Shown: piece by piece, positions 33,639-41,913 of the stretch
Position numbering within the stretch: the stretch's first letter is position 1
How the letters are laid out: the number at the start of each line of letters is the position of its first letter
NCBI GenBank assembly: GCA_035697485.1
Contig: DASSCU010000020.1
Coordinates: 19,109-83,108 of the forward strand
Direction of reading: 5' to 3'
Length of the DNA stretch: 64,000 bases
Source of the DNA: Actinomycetota bacterium
GTDB lineage: Bacteria; Actinomycetota; UBA4738; HRBIN12
The notes under the pieces: generated by a model
Database searches by the model: none
Told to the model about the DNA's origin: nothing
Seen by the model: the letters and a program-made list of their open reading frames with translations, nothing else
Position numbers and translations under genes: made by a program

Positions 33639-33687
33639 ATTGTATCGGCTCGCCGCTCCGCGGCTACTAGTCCGTTTCAGACTAGTA
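33639..33687 (-). promoter_or_regulatory. tRNA-Pro promoter region with an 8-bp inverted repeat
   Basis: On the minus strand TACAAT (33644-33639) stands 9 bases before the tRNA 5' end. Upstream, TACTAGTC and GACTAGTA (33665-33672 and 33680-33687) form an 8-bp inverted repeat with a 7-base gap, overlapping where a -35 element would be. The repeat is AT-rich for this genome. It could be an operator, or the terminator of the der transcript coming from upstream, though no T-run follows. Confidence 0.45.
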
Positions 33688-33710
33688 ACCAAGGCAGGTC
33701 CCGTCGCGGC

Positions 33711-35051
33711 TCAGCGTGACCCGCGGCGGCCGCCCTGCTTCCGCGGGCGGTACTTGACCCGCACGGGCACCCCTTCGAGACGGAACTCGCGCCGTAAGCG
33801 GTTCTCGATGTACCGGCGGTACCCGGGATCGGGCTCGTTGGCGCCCCCGAAGACGACGAACGAAGGGGGGCCGGTGCTCACCTGGGTCGCGTAGTGCAGC
33901 GTTCCCGTGACCCGTGGGGTCGGCCGCTCCCGCTGGGCTTGCTGGATCACCTCGTTGACCTTGGACGTCGCGACCCTCGACGTCCATCTGGCGTGCAGGT
34001 CGAGCAGCACCGAGGGAAGACGGTGCACTCCACGTCCCGTCCTCGCCGAGGTCCGCATCACGGGCGAGGACGCGAACTGCCTGGCCGTGTGGGTGAGGTC
34101 GGCGTAAGTATCGTCCTTGTCATCGACCAGATCCCACTTGTTCGCCACGAGCACCAGCGCGCGCCCCGTATCGAGCACGACGTTCGCGATCTTCTTGTCC
34201 TCGACCGTGTAGCCCTGCTCCGCGTCGATCACCAGCATCGCGCCGTGGGCTCGCTCGATCGCCTGGGTCGCGCGCACGACGCTGAAGTACTCGACCCCAC
34301 GAACCCTCGTCGCCCGGCGCATGCCCGCGGTGTCGACGAACCGAACCGGCCCGTCGGGCCACTCGACGAGCGCGTCGACGGCGTCGCGGGTTGTGCCGGC
34401 TTCCTCGAAGACCAACGAACGCTCCTCCCCCACCAGTCGATTGAACAGGCTGGACTTGCCCACGTTCGGCCGCCCGACGAGGGCGAACCGCGGCTCCTCG
34501 GCTCGTGCCTCCATCTCGCGGGGCGCATCCGGCAGCAGCTGCACGATGCGGTCGAGCAGATCGCCCGCCCCGCGCCCGTGCATGCCCGAGACCGGGAAGG
34601 GGTCGCCCAGACCGAGCGCGTGGAAGGCCGTCGCGTCTGGCTCCTCGCGATCGGTGTCGACCTTGTTCGCCACGACGAGCACGGGCACGGTGGCGCGCCG
34701 CAACCGCCTGGCGAGCATGGCGTCCTCCTCGGTGATGCCCGCATGGACGTCGACGATGAGCAGGATCAGGTCGGCGGCCGCGATCGCGCGGTCGGCCTGC
34801 TCACGCGCGAGCGCCTCGATGCCACCGGCGTCGTGCAGGAAGCCCGCCGTGTCGACGAGCGAGAACCGCCGGCCGCGCCAGGCCGTCTCCAGCGTCACCC
34901 GGTCGCGGGTCACCCCAGGGAGGTCGTGCGCGATCGCTTCCCGGTGCCCGAACAGCCGATTGACGAGGGTGGACTTCCCGACGTTCTGTCGGCCGATCAC
35001 GGCGATGCTGGGCACGGGGCCCGCTGAGGGTCCGGGCTCGCGATCGCTCAC
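33711..35051 (-). CDS. der: ribosome-biogenesis GTPase Der (EngA)
   Basis: A 446-residue protein with two tandem GTPase domains: first domain GRQNVGKS, PGVTRDR, DTAGF and NKVD; second domain GRPNVGKSSL, AGTTRDA, DTAGM and NKWD; a C-terminal KH-like domain ends in a basic tail. It is needed for 50S subunit maturation. It overlaps cmk upstream by 4 bases, the usual cmk-der pair of actinobacteria. Confidence 0.97.
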   Translation of the reverse strand: MSDREPGPSAGPVPSIAVIGRQNVGKSTLVNRLFGHREAIAHDLPGVTRDRVTLETAWRGRRFSLVDTAGFLHDAGGIEALAREQADRAIAAADLILLIVDVHAGITEEDAMLARRLRRATVPVLVVANKVDTDREEPDATAFHALGLGDPFPVSGMHGRGAGDLLDRIVQLLPDAPREMEARAEEPRFALVGRPNVGKSSLFNRLVGEERSLVFEEAGTTRDAVDALVEWPDGPVRFVDTAGMRRATRVRGVEYFSVVRATQAIERAHGAMLVIDAEQGYTVEDKKIANVVLDTGRALVLVANKWDLVDDKDDTYADLTHTARQFASSPVMRTSARTGRGVHRLPSVLLDLHARWTSRVATSKVNEVIQQAQRERPTPRVTGTLHYATQVSTGPPSFVVFGGANEPDPGYRRYIENRLRREFRLEGVPVRVKYRPRKQGGRRGSR

Positions 35052-35707
35052 GGCACGAGCTCCGGCGCCCGCTGCCGCACCGCGGCGACGGCGGCTGCGA
35101 GCGTCGCCTCCGGGTCGAGTTCGCTCGTGTCGATCACCGTCGCGCCCGGTGCCGGCTCGTGGGGCGTCGTGGCGGCGTCGCGGCGATCCCGCTCGCCGAG
35201 CGCCGTCGCCACACGCTCGACGTCGCCGATCCGTTCAGCCGCCCGTCGTTCGGCACGCAGGTCGGGCCGCGCCCGCAGGTAGAGCTTCACCGGAGCGTCG
35301 GCGAAGACCACCGAGGCGATGTCTCGACCCTCCATCACGGCCCCGTGCTGCTCGCCCAGTTCGCGTTGCTCGCGCCGCATGTGGGCGCGGACCATCGCGT
35401 GACTCGCCACCTTCGACACGGTGGACTCGACCTCGATGCTCGTCAGGTCGTCCGCATCGTAACCCTCGACCTCGAGTTCCCCAGGGGGATCGACGCGCAC
35501 GATGAACCTCAAGCCCCGCGCGAGCTCGAGCAAGGCTCGATCGTCGGTGTCCGCGACGCCCGCCCGGAGCGCGGCCGCGGCGAGCGCTCGATACATCAGG
35601 CCCGTGTTCACGTACGGAAGCCCGAGCGACCTCGCGAGGCTCCGCGCGAGCGTGCTCTTGCCGCTTCCGGCGGCCCCGTCGATCGCGACGACCCGGGGCG
35701 TCGTCAT
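35048..35707 (-). CDS. cmk: cytidylate kinase
   Basis: A 219-residue nucleoside monophosphate kinase. IDGAAGSGKST is the P-loop, LPYVNTGLMYRALA the CMP-binding loop, MEGRDIASVVFADAPVKLYL the second substrate motif, and RERD-like lid residues follow. It converts CMP and dCMP to the diphosphates. It overlaps aroA upstream and der downstream by 4 bases each, so translation is coupled through the three genes. Confidence 0.96.
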   Translation of the reverse strand: MTTPRVVAIDGAAGSGKSTLARSLARSLGLPYVNTGLMYRALAAAALRAGVADTDDRALLELARGLRFIVRVDPPGELEVEGYDADDLTSIEVESTVSKVASHAMVRAHMRREQRELGEQHGAVMEGRDIASVVFADAPVKLYLRARPDLRAERRAAERIGDVERVATALGERDRRDAATTPHEPAPGATVIDTSELDPEATLAAAVAAVRQRAPELVP

Positions 35708-37089
35708 CGGCCACCCGCCGGCTCGATCGCCGCGCCGAGCGTGGCGAGCGTCCGCGTGAAGCCCGGGAACGACACCTCCGCGCTCTCCATGCCGTCGACC
35801 TCGACGGATCCGCGAGCTCCGAGCGCGGACACCGCGAACGCCATCGCCATACGATGGTCTCCGCGAGCGTCGGCTCGGCCGCCCTCGAGCCCTCCTCCGG
35901 CGACCACGAGGTCGTTCCCTTCGGTGGCCGCGTCACCGCCGAGGTCGCGGATCCCGCGGGCGATGCCCTCCAGACGATCGGACTCCTTCACCCTGAGCTC
36001 CCCGGCCGCGAGGAACCACGAGTCCGACCCGGCGTGCGCGGCGAGCAGGGCCAGCACCGGCACCTCGTCGATCACGAGTGGGAGCTCGTCGGCCTCGACC
36101 CTCACCGATCGGGTGCCCTCCCCGGGCAACACCTCGATGTCGCCGACGGGCTCCCCGAGTTCCTCGCGCCTGACGATCACCTCGGTTCGCACCCCCATGC
36201 GAGCCATCACGTCGAGGAACCTGGTGCGCGAGGGGTTCAGACCGACGTCGACGATCGTGATCGCCGACCCGGTGAGGGCCGCGGCGGCGACGAGGAACGC
36301 GGCCGACGAAGGATCCCCGGGCACCCTCGCCGAGAACCCTGCATGCTGGAACCGGCGGACGGCGACGCCGTCACCGGTCTCGATCGGGGCGCCGAGCGCG
36401 AGCAGCGCCCGCTCCGTGTGATCCCGGGTCGGCGCCGCCTCGCGCACGATGGTCCGTCCTTCCGCGTCGAGGCCGGCCAGCAACACCGCGCTCTTCACCT
36501 GAGCGCTCGGCGCGGGCGATGCGAACTCGACGCCGCGCAGCGGCCCCCCGACGACCGAGACCGGCGCGTGCCCCTCGTTGGTCTCGATCACGGCACCCAT
36601 GGCCCGCAGTGGGCCGGCCACACGCTCCATCGGACGGCCGCTGAGGCTCGCATCGCCGGTGAGCACCGTGCGGAACGGCGCGGAGGACACCACGCCCATC
36701 AGCAGCCGCATCGTGGTGCCGGAGTTGCCGCAGTCGAGCACGTCGGTCGGCTCGACCAACCCAGCCCGCCCCTCACCCTCGACCTCAAGTGCCGTGGTGA
36801 GAGCCCCAGAGCGGCTACCCTCGACCCTCACGTTCCACGTGGAACGATGACCCTCCGCGGGGCCCGCATCGTTGGAAGCCCACCCATAGAGTGAAGGTCG
36901 AGCCTTGCTAGTGAGCCCTGCGAGGCAGGCGGCGGTCGAGCGCACGTCGAGTGAGGTGGGAACCTCAAGCAGACTGCTAGACCCGGTCGCCGTCGCGGCC
37001 AGGATCAGCCATCGGTGCGCGATCGACTTGTCGCCCGGAACCCGCGTGATCCCCCGAAGGGATGTTCCCGGCTCGATCCGGATCCGCAT
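35704..37089 (-). CDS. aroA: 3-phosphoshikimate 1-carboxyvinyltransferase (EPSP synthase)
   Basis: A 461-residue enzyme of the shikimate pathway. VPGDKSIAHRWLIL, DCGNSGTTMRLL, GDASLSGRPMERV, LRVKESDRLEGI and GDHRMAMAFAV are the conserved active-site segments. It joins PEP to shikimate-3-phosphate. It is longer than the usual ~430 residues because of about 25-40 extra residues at 60-100, between the first strand repeat and DCGNSGTT. This insertion is coded by DNA that contains a perfect 16-bp palindrome like a ParB site (36831-36846). ATG at 37089 is used; the long open frame beyond it is a shadow of tyrA. Confidence 0.93.
   Translation of the reverse strand: MRIRIEPGTSLRGITRVPGDKSIAHRWLILAATATGSSSLLEVPTSLDVRSTAACLAGLTSKARPSLYGWASNDAGPAEGHRSTWNVRVEGSRSGALTTALEVEGEGRAGLVEPTDVLDCGNSGTTMRLLMGVVSSAPFRTVLTGDASLSGRPMERVAGPLRAMGAVIETNEGHAPVSVVGGPLRGVEFASPAPSAQVKSAVLLAGLDAEGRTIVREAAPTRDHTERALLALGAPIETGDGVAVRRFQHAGFSARVPGDPSSAAFLVAAAALTGSAITIVDVGLNPSRTRFLDVMARMGVRTEVIVRREELGEPVGDIEVLPGEGTRSVRVEADELPLVIDEVPVLALLAAHAGSDSWFLAAGELRVKESDRLEGIARGIRDLGGDAATEGNDLVVAGGGLEGGRADARGDHRMAMAFAVSALGARGSVEVDGMESAEVSFPGFTRTLATLGAAIEPAGGR
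36831..36846. promoter_or_regulatory. parS-like palindrome inside aroA
   Basis: CGTTCCACGTGGAACG is a perfect 16-bp palindrome; its 14-bp core GTTCCACGTGGAAC differs from the classic parS core (GTTTCACGTGAAAC) by one symmetrical pair and matches the GTTCCACGTGGAAC variant known from pseudomonads. It would bind ParB for chromosome segregation. Binding is not shown. Confidence 0.5.
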
Positions 37090-37100
37090 CGTTTCCCGCC

Positions 37101-38195
37101 TCACGCGAGCCTGATCGGGTCGAGGCCGCCATCCGCGAGCACCGCGCTCGCGCGGTCGGCCGCGTCGGCGGCCACCGTGAGGTGCACGGTGCCCCGGCCT
37201 CCCTCCGGCGAGTGCACGATCTGGAGATCCTCGATGTTCACCTCGCCACGGCCCAGCGCAGCGGTGAGATCGGCGAGTGCGCCCGGCCGGTCCGGCACCT
37301 CGATCTGCAGCACGGCGACCCCCGCCCGCACCGTGGGCTTGGCGGCGAGCCGCAGCCGAGCCCGCTTGGCCTCGTCGAACGTCGCCTCGACCTCGGCCCC
37401 GCTCCCTCCCACGATCTCGTCGCGAAGCCGCGTGAGCCGCTCGGTGTACAGGTCGATCGCCTCGCCGATCGCGAGTCGGTTGGCGAGCAGGATGTCGCTC
37501 CACAGCGCCGGGTTGGACGCGGCGAGCCGGGTCAGGTCGCGGAACCCTCCCGCCGCCAGCAGCAGGATCTCCGGCTCGCCTGCTTCCTCGGTCGCGGCCA
37601 GGCTCATCAGGGCCGTCGACGCGACCTGCGGCAGGTGACTCACGAACGCCACCAATCGATCGTGGCGCTCTGGATCGAGCCGCACCGGCCGCGCCCCCAA
37701 CGAGGCGGTCCACGCCTCCAGCGTGTCGACCGCCACGGGATCGCTCGAGCGGTGAGGGGTGATCGCCCAGACGATGCCGTCGACGACCGATGCGGACGCG
37801 TGGTCGGGCCCCGACCGCTCGCTCCCTCCCATCGGATGACCAGGCACGAACCGGGCGAGGGCGTCCGCGGGCACTCGAGCGACCGCCTCGCGCACGAGCG
37901 CGGTCTTCACGCTGCCCACGTCGGTCACGATCGCGTCGGGCGCGGCCTCGAGGCAGGTCGCGACGAGCGAGGCGATCGTCGGGATCGGGGTGGCGACGAC
38001 GACGATCCCAGCGCCGACGACGGCGTCCTCGGCGCACGTCGCCGGCCGGAAGCCGGCGAGGGCCGCGGCCCGGGCGGACACGGCAGCGTCGGCGTCCCAT
38101 CCGGTGACGACGGCCCCGGCACGGGCCGCGGCGAGGGCGACCGACGTGCCGATCAGCCCCGTGCCGACGACGGCGACACGCTCAACCGAGGTCAT
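37101..38195 (-). CDS. tyrA: prephenate dehydrogenase with ACT domain
   Basis: A 364-residue protein. The Rossmann motif VAVVGTGLIGTSVALAAARA opens it; DVGSVKTALV, FVPGHPMGGSERSGPDHAS and FVSHLPQVASTALM are prephenate dehydrogenase signatures. From about 295 there is an ACT domain (VLQIEVPDRPGALADL) that probably mediates tyrosine feedback. It oxidatively decarboxylates prephenate to 4-hydroxyphenylpyruvate. The ATG at 38195 lies inside the end of aroH (14-base overlap), and aroA follows after 11 bases. Confidence 0.94.
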   Translation of the reverse strand: MTSVERVAVVGTGLIGTSVALAAARAGAVVTGWDADAAVSARAAALAGFRPATCAEDAVVGAGIVVVATPIPTIASLVATCLEAAPDAIVTDVGSVKTALVREAVARVPADALARFVPGHPMGGSERSGPDHASASVVDGIVWAITPHRSSDPVAVDTLEAWTASLGARPVRLDPERHDRLVAFVSHLPQVASTALMSLAATEEAGEPEILLLAAGGFRDLTRLAASNPALWSDILLANRLAIGEAIDLYTERLTRLRDEIVGGSGAEVEATFDEAKRARLRLAAKPTVRAGVAVLQIEVPDRPGALADLTAALGRGEVNIEDLQIVHSPEGGRGTVHLTVAADAADRASAVLADGGLDPIRLA

Positions 38196-38541
38196 CACGC
38201 AACGACTCGGCCCCGTCGAGGTAGACCGGCCGCACCTCGTCGAGGGTCCGCTCGGTGTGCAGGTGCATCAGCACGCGCACCACGAGAGGCATCGACCCGA
38301 GGACGGGGATCTCACGTGCGCACATCAACGGCACCGCACCCAGCCCCATGCGACGCACGGCCTCGGCCGGGAACGTCGACCTGATGTCGTCGGTGACCGT
38401 GAACAGCATGCTGATCAGATCGCCGCCGGAAGCCGAGTTCGCCTCGAGGAGCGCCCAGACGAGGCGCTCGGTCGCATCCAGCACGCACGACGGGGAGTCC
38501 TCCGTCACCTTGATGGCCCCGCGGACCGCGCGCACCGTCAT
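38182..38541 (-). CDS. aroH: chorismate mutase, AroH type
   Basis: A 119-residue monofunctional chorismate mutase of the trimeric Bacillus AroH class: VRAVRGAIKVTEDS (active-site Arg), LFTVTDDIRSTFPAEAVRRM, VPLMCAREIPVLGSM and a C-terminal VYLDGAESLRDDL. It converts chorismate to prephenate, the substrate of the tyrA product encoded immediately downstream; aroA lies next, so chorismate synthesis and use are coexpressed. AAAGGGG lies 8 bases before the ATG. Confidence 0.95.
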   Translation of the reverse strand: MTVRAVRGAIKVTEDSPSCVLDATERLVWALLEANSASGGDLISMLFTVTDDIRSTFPAEAVRRMGLGAVPLMCAREIPVLGSMPLVVRVLMHLHTERTLDEVRPVYLDGAESLRDDLG

Positions 38542-38600
38542 CGTGTGTCGCCCCTTCGCTTTCCGCCCGCGCCCGCCGGACGGCGGACCGGGTTCACAGG

Positions 38601-39323
38601 CTACCGCCCGGCGAGGGCGGCGAGTGCCTGGATCTCTTCGCGGGCGAGGGGCCGCACGGCCCCCGGTTCGAGGTCGCCGAGCCGGATGGGGCCGACGCGT
38701 AGACGAACGAGCCGCGTGACCGGGAGTCCGACGGCCGCGAGCAGGCGCCGCACCTCGCGCTTGCGGCCTTCGGTCATCACCACGCGCACGGCGCCCCGGC
38801 CCTTCGAGGTCCCGACGACGCGGGCGCGCACGACGCGGGCGGGGCCGTCGTCGAGCTCGACGCCCGATCGCACGCGCGCCATCTGCTTCGCGGTGGGTGC
38901 GCCCTCGACCTCGGCCAAGTACTCCTTCTCCACCCGATGACTCGGGTGCATCAGCCGATTCGCCAGTTCTCCGTCGTTCGTGAGCAGCAACAGTCCCTCG
39001 GACTCGCGGTCGAGGCGTCCCACGGGGAACACACGCGGACCCTCGGCGGGCAGGTACCGCCGGATGTCGGGTCGCCCCTGCGGATCGCGCAGCGTCGTCA
39101 CGACGCCCGACGGTTTGTGCAGGGCGTAGTAGCGAACGCTGGGGTCGAGGTTGACGTCGACGTCGTCCACCCGCACGTGCGCGGCTGCGGGCTCGACCTT
39201 GTCGCCCAAGGTCGCGATCACGCCGTCGACCGTCACCCTTCCCTCGACGATCAACTGCTCGCATGCTCGACGCGAGCCGAACCCGGCACGCGCGAGCGCC
39301 CTCTGCAGCCGCTCCTCTGCCAC
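38601..39323 (-). CDS. rluB: 23S rRNA pseudouridine synthase RluB-type
   Basis: A 240-residue protein: an S4 RNA-binding domain at the N-terminus (RLQRALARAGFGSRRACEQL), then a RsuA/RluB catalytic domain with VFPVGRLDRESEGLLLLTND holding the catalytic Asp and MTEGRKREVRRLLAAVG. It forms pseudouridine in 23S rRNA (or 16S; the subgroup cannot be fully fixed). It follows scpB by 4 bases, the usual actinobacterial scpA-scpB-rluB order. Confidence 0.92.
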   Translation of the reverse strand: MAEERLQRALARAGFGSRRACEQLIVEGRVTVDGVIATLGDKVEPAAAHVRVDDVDVNLDPSVRYYALHKPSGVVTTLRDPQGRPDIRRYLPAEGPRVFPVGRLDRESEGLLLLTNDGELANRLMHPSHRVEKEYLAEVEGAPTAKQMARVRSGVELDDGPARVVRARVVGTSKGRGAVRVVMTEGRKREVRRLLAAVGLPVTRLVRLRVGPIRLGDLEPGAVRPLAREEIQALAALAGR

Positions 39324-39327
39324 ACGC

Positions 39328-40038
39328 TCACCCCTCGGGCGGCGGTTCCGCGACCTGACCGGCCGCGTGGCCGCCCACGGTGCCCTGTTCGCCGCTGGGC
39401 TCGGATCCCTCCTCGCTCGCGGGCACTTGCGTGGCTGCGTCGTCGAGCTCCGCCTGATCGGTCACGGCCTTCGCGAGCGTGTCCTCGTCCTCGGTCGACG
39501 GATCGAGCAACGGCGCCAGCGACGGCAGCGACGCGAGCGATGGGAGGCCGAGCCGCTCCAGGAACCCGGGCGTCGTCGCATAGAGCACCGGCCGTCCGGG
39601 TGCCTCTTCGCGCCCGGCCTCCTCGATCAGACCCCGGTCGGTGAGCGCTCGCAACACGCCGTCGGAGTTCACGCCACGGACCGCGCTCACCTGGTGGCGG
39701 GTGACGGGCTGCTTGTACGCGACAATCGCGAGGGTCTCGAGCGCGGCCTTCGTGAGCCTGGCCTGGCGGGACGACAGCACGAACTGTTCGACGACCGGGG
39801 CCGTGTCCGGGTGCGTGTACAGACGCCAACCACCGGCCACGTTGCGCAGCTCGAGACCCGATCCTCGATCCTCGAGGTCACGCTGGAGTTGATCGCACAG
39901 CGCCTCGGCATCGCGGCGACCGACGCCGAGGGCCTGGGCGAGCACCGAGGCCGTGAGTGGCTCGTCGGAGACGTAGAACAGCGCTTCGAGAGCGCGGGTG
40001 TCTCGCGTCGGTGCGGACCGGTCGTCGCGATCGCTCAT
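39328..40038 (-). CDS. scpB: segregation and condensation protein ScpB
   Basis: A 236-residue kleisin-associated winged-helix protein. ALEALFYVSDEPLTASVLAQ opens the first winged helix, and ETLAIVAYKQPVTRHQVSAVRG is the diagnostic ScpB motif of the second. The C-terminal 60 residues are acidic and probably unstructured. With ScpA it bridges SMC heads in chromosome condensation. It is 13 bases downstream of scpA. Confidence 0.95.
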   Translation of the reverse strand: MSDRDDRSAPTRDTRALEALFYVSDEPLTASVLAQALGVGRRDAEALCDQLQRDLEDRGSGLELRNVAGGWRLYTHPDTAPVVEQFVLSSRQARLTKAALETLAIVAYKQPVTRHQVSAVRGVNSDGVLRALTDRGLIEEAGREEAPGRPVLYATTPGFLERLGLPSLASLPSLAPLLDPSTEDEDTLAKAVTDQAELDDAATQVPASEEGSEPSGEQGTVGGHAAGQVAEPPPEG

Positions 40039-40051
40039 CGAACCAACGACC

Positions 40052-40807
40052 TCACGCCGTCCACGCGACGTCGATGTCGCCGAAGGTCTCCGCTTGCGCG
40101 AGCTCGACCTTCCCTTCACGGTACAGCTCCAGGATCGCCAGGAACCGCACGACCACATGGATCCGCTCGTCGCAGTCGGCGACCAGGTCGCGGAACGTCG
40201 CTCCACGGCCGATGCCCGTGATCCGCTCCTCCAACGTGGTCATCGCCTCCGCCACCGTGTAGCGCACCGGCGTCACGTGGGACAGATCGAGGGTCGGTGG
40301 GGGCCGGAGCAGCGCCGCAGCCATCGTCGCCAGCTGCTCGGGTCGCAGGTGCGTCATCGGGTCGGGGTACAGGTGCGAGAACTCGGGTCCGGGACCGACG
40401 TCGCGGGCGAAGTATCCCGCCTCGTCCTCGAGCCGGCGCGCGATCTCCAGCGCGACCTTGCGGAACGCGGCGAGCTCGAGCGACCGCGCGTACGCGAGGT
40501 CGGGCGACCCGCCCAGCAGATCGTCCTCGTCGAGCTCCGCGTGCTTGGGGGTCAGTCGCGACACCTTCAGCTCCAACAGCACCGCGCAGACGGCGAGGAA
40601 CCACGTGGCTTCCTCGAGGTTCCAGCCCTCGGCGTCCTTCGCGTGTGCGAGGTAGCGATCGGTCACCGTGGCGACGGCGATGTCGCACACGTCGACCTTC
40701 TGCTCCAGGATCAGCTCGGCGAGCAGCCGGAACGGACCCGTGAAGACAGGCAGCTCAACCGCGAACTCCCCCGTCGTCGCGGGCGCCGAGGCGGCGGTCT
40801 CGCTCAT
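40052..40807 (-). CDS. scpA: segregation and condensation protein ScpA
   Basis: A 251-residue kleisin. FAVELPVFTGPFRLLAELIL and KVDVCDIAVATVTDRYLAH form the N-terminal domain that binds the SMC neck; ATWFLAVCAVLLELKVSRLT is conserved, and the C-terminal winged helix (FLAILELYREGKVELAQAE) binds the SMC cap. In mycobacteria a parA-like gene directly precedes scpA; here trpS does. Confidence 0.95.
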   Translation of the reverse strand: MSETAASAPATTGEFAVELPVFTGPFRLLAELILEQKVDVCDIAVATVTDRYLAHAKDAEGWNLEEATWFLAVCAVLLELKVSRLTPKHAELDEDDLLGGSPDLAYARSLELAAFRKVALEIARRLEDEAGYFARDVGPGPEFSHLYPDPMTHLRPEQLATMAAALLRPPPTLDLSHVTPVRYTVAEAMTTLEERITGIGRGATFRDLVADCDERIHVVVRFLAILELYREGKVELAQAETFGDIDVAWTA

Positions 40808-40828
40808 CGCGTCACTCCGGGCCGCCGT

Positions 40829-41851
40829 TCACGACAGATGCATCGCCTCTCGCACCGCCGCGAGCGTCGCGCGCGCCACCGGTCGCACCTGCTCGGCGCC
40901 CTCGGCGAGCACGCGCTCCACGAGCTCTGGCTCGGCGGCCAGCTCGGTGCGGCGCTCCCGATAGGGCCGGAAGTGCTCGATCAAGTGGTCGGCGAGGATC
41001 GTCTTGCAGTCGACGCACCCCAGCTCGCCCGAACGACACCCCGCCTCGATCTCGCCGATGCGCTCGGGCGAGAACTTCCGCTGCAGCGCGAAGATCGGGC
41101 AGATCTCGGGCCGGCCCGGGTCGCCGCGCCGCACCTTCAGGGGATCGGTGATGAACGAGCGCACGCTCGCCCGGATCTCGTCCTCCTCGTCGCGCACCCA
41201 GATCGCGTTGTCGAGCGACTTCGACATCTTCCGGCCGTCGGATCCCGGGATCAGCGGCGTCTCCGAGAGCAGCGGCTGCGGTTCGACGAGCACGTCGCCG
41301 TAGAGGCGGTTGAACCGTCGCACGATCTCCCGGCTGACCTCGAGGTGGGCGACCTGGTCCTCCCCGACCGGCACCAGCGCTCCCCGCACGATCGCGATGT
41401 CGGCGGTCTGCAGCACCGGATAGCCGAGCAGCCCGTAGTTCGCGACGTCGCGCTCGGCCATGTCGCGCAGGCGTTCCTTGAACGACGGCACACGCTCGAG
41501 CCAGCCGAGCGGCGTGATGGTGCCGAGCAGGAGCGCGAGCTCGGCGACCTCGGGCAGGTCGGACTGGCGGTAGACCGTGGCGCGTTCCGGATCGATGCCG
41601 GCCGCGAGCCAATCGAGCACGAGCTCGTGCACGAATCCCGGCAGCTCGTCGGTGCGGTCGTAGTGGGTGTTCAGCATGTGCCAGTCGGCGAGGAAGAAGA
41701 AGCACTCGCGCGACGGATCGGCCTGCAAGGCGAGCATGCTCTCGATGTTTCCGGCCCAGTGACCGACGTGGAGCGGCCCGGTGGGGCGATAGCCGGTGAG
41801 CACGCGCGAACGCGTGGCGGACTGCGTCGAGGCGGCGACGGGCTGGTCGAT
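40829..41851 (-). CDS. trpS: tryptophanyl-tRNA synthetase, possibly starting at AUC
   Basis: A 340-residue class I synthetase if started at 41851. LTGYRPTGPLHVGHWAGNI contains the HIGH-type signature, DRTDELPG and YPVLQTADI the Trp pocket and GRKMSKSLDN the KMSKS loop. CxxxxxCxxC-like VDCKTILADHL lies near the end. The only canonical start, GTG at 41803, begins right at the first beta strand (VLTGYRPTG) and would give 324 residues. A TATCAT -10 ends 7 bases before an in-frame ATC at 41851, which would give a leaderless message and a normal N-terminal extension. The start is therefore uncertain. Confidence 0.88.
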   Translation of the reverse strand: MDQPVAASTQSATRSRVLTGYRPTGPLHVGHWAGNIESMLALQADPSRECFFFLADWHMLNTHYDRTDELPGFVHELVLDWLAAGIDPERATVYRQSDLPEVAELALLLGTITPLGWLERVPSFKERLRDMAERDVANYGLLGYPVLQTADIAIVRGALVPVGEDQVAHLEVSREIVRRFNRLYGDVLVEPQPLLSETPLIPGSDGRKMSKSLDNAIWVRDEEDEIRASVRSFITDPLKVRRGDPGRPEICPIFALQRKFSPERIGEIEAGCRSGELGCVDCKTILADHLIEHFRPYRERRTELAAEPELVERVLAEGAEQVRPVARATLAAVREAMHLS

Positions 41852-41913
41852 GCCGGGGATGATAGCGCGGGCATGTCCCCGATCCGTCGAGGGCGGCCGA
41901 GCGAGGTCGCGCG

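Noticed and set aside
33492..33692. Open frame of 66 codons running through the tRNA-Pro gene
   Set aside because: It is the translated tRNA (the familiar GTGGRGFKSRRPD-type artefact), not a protein gene.
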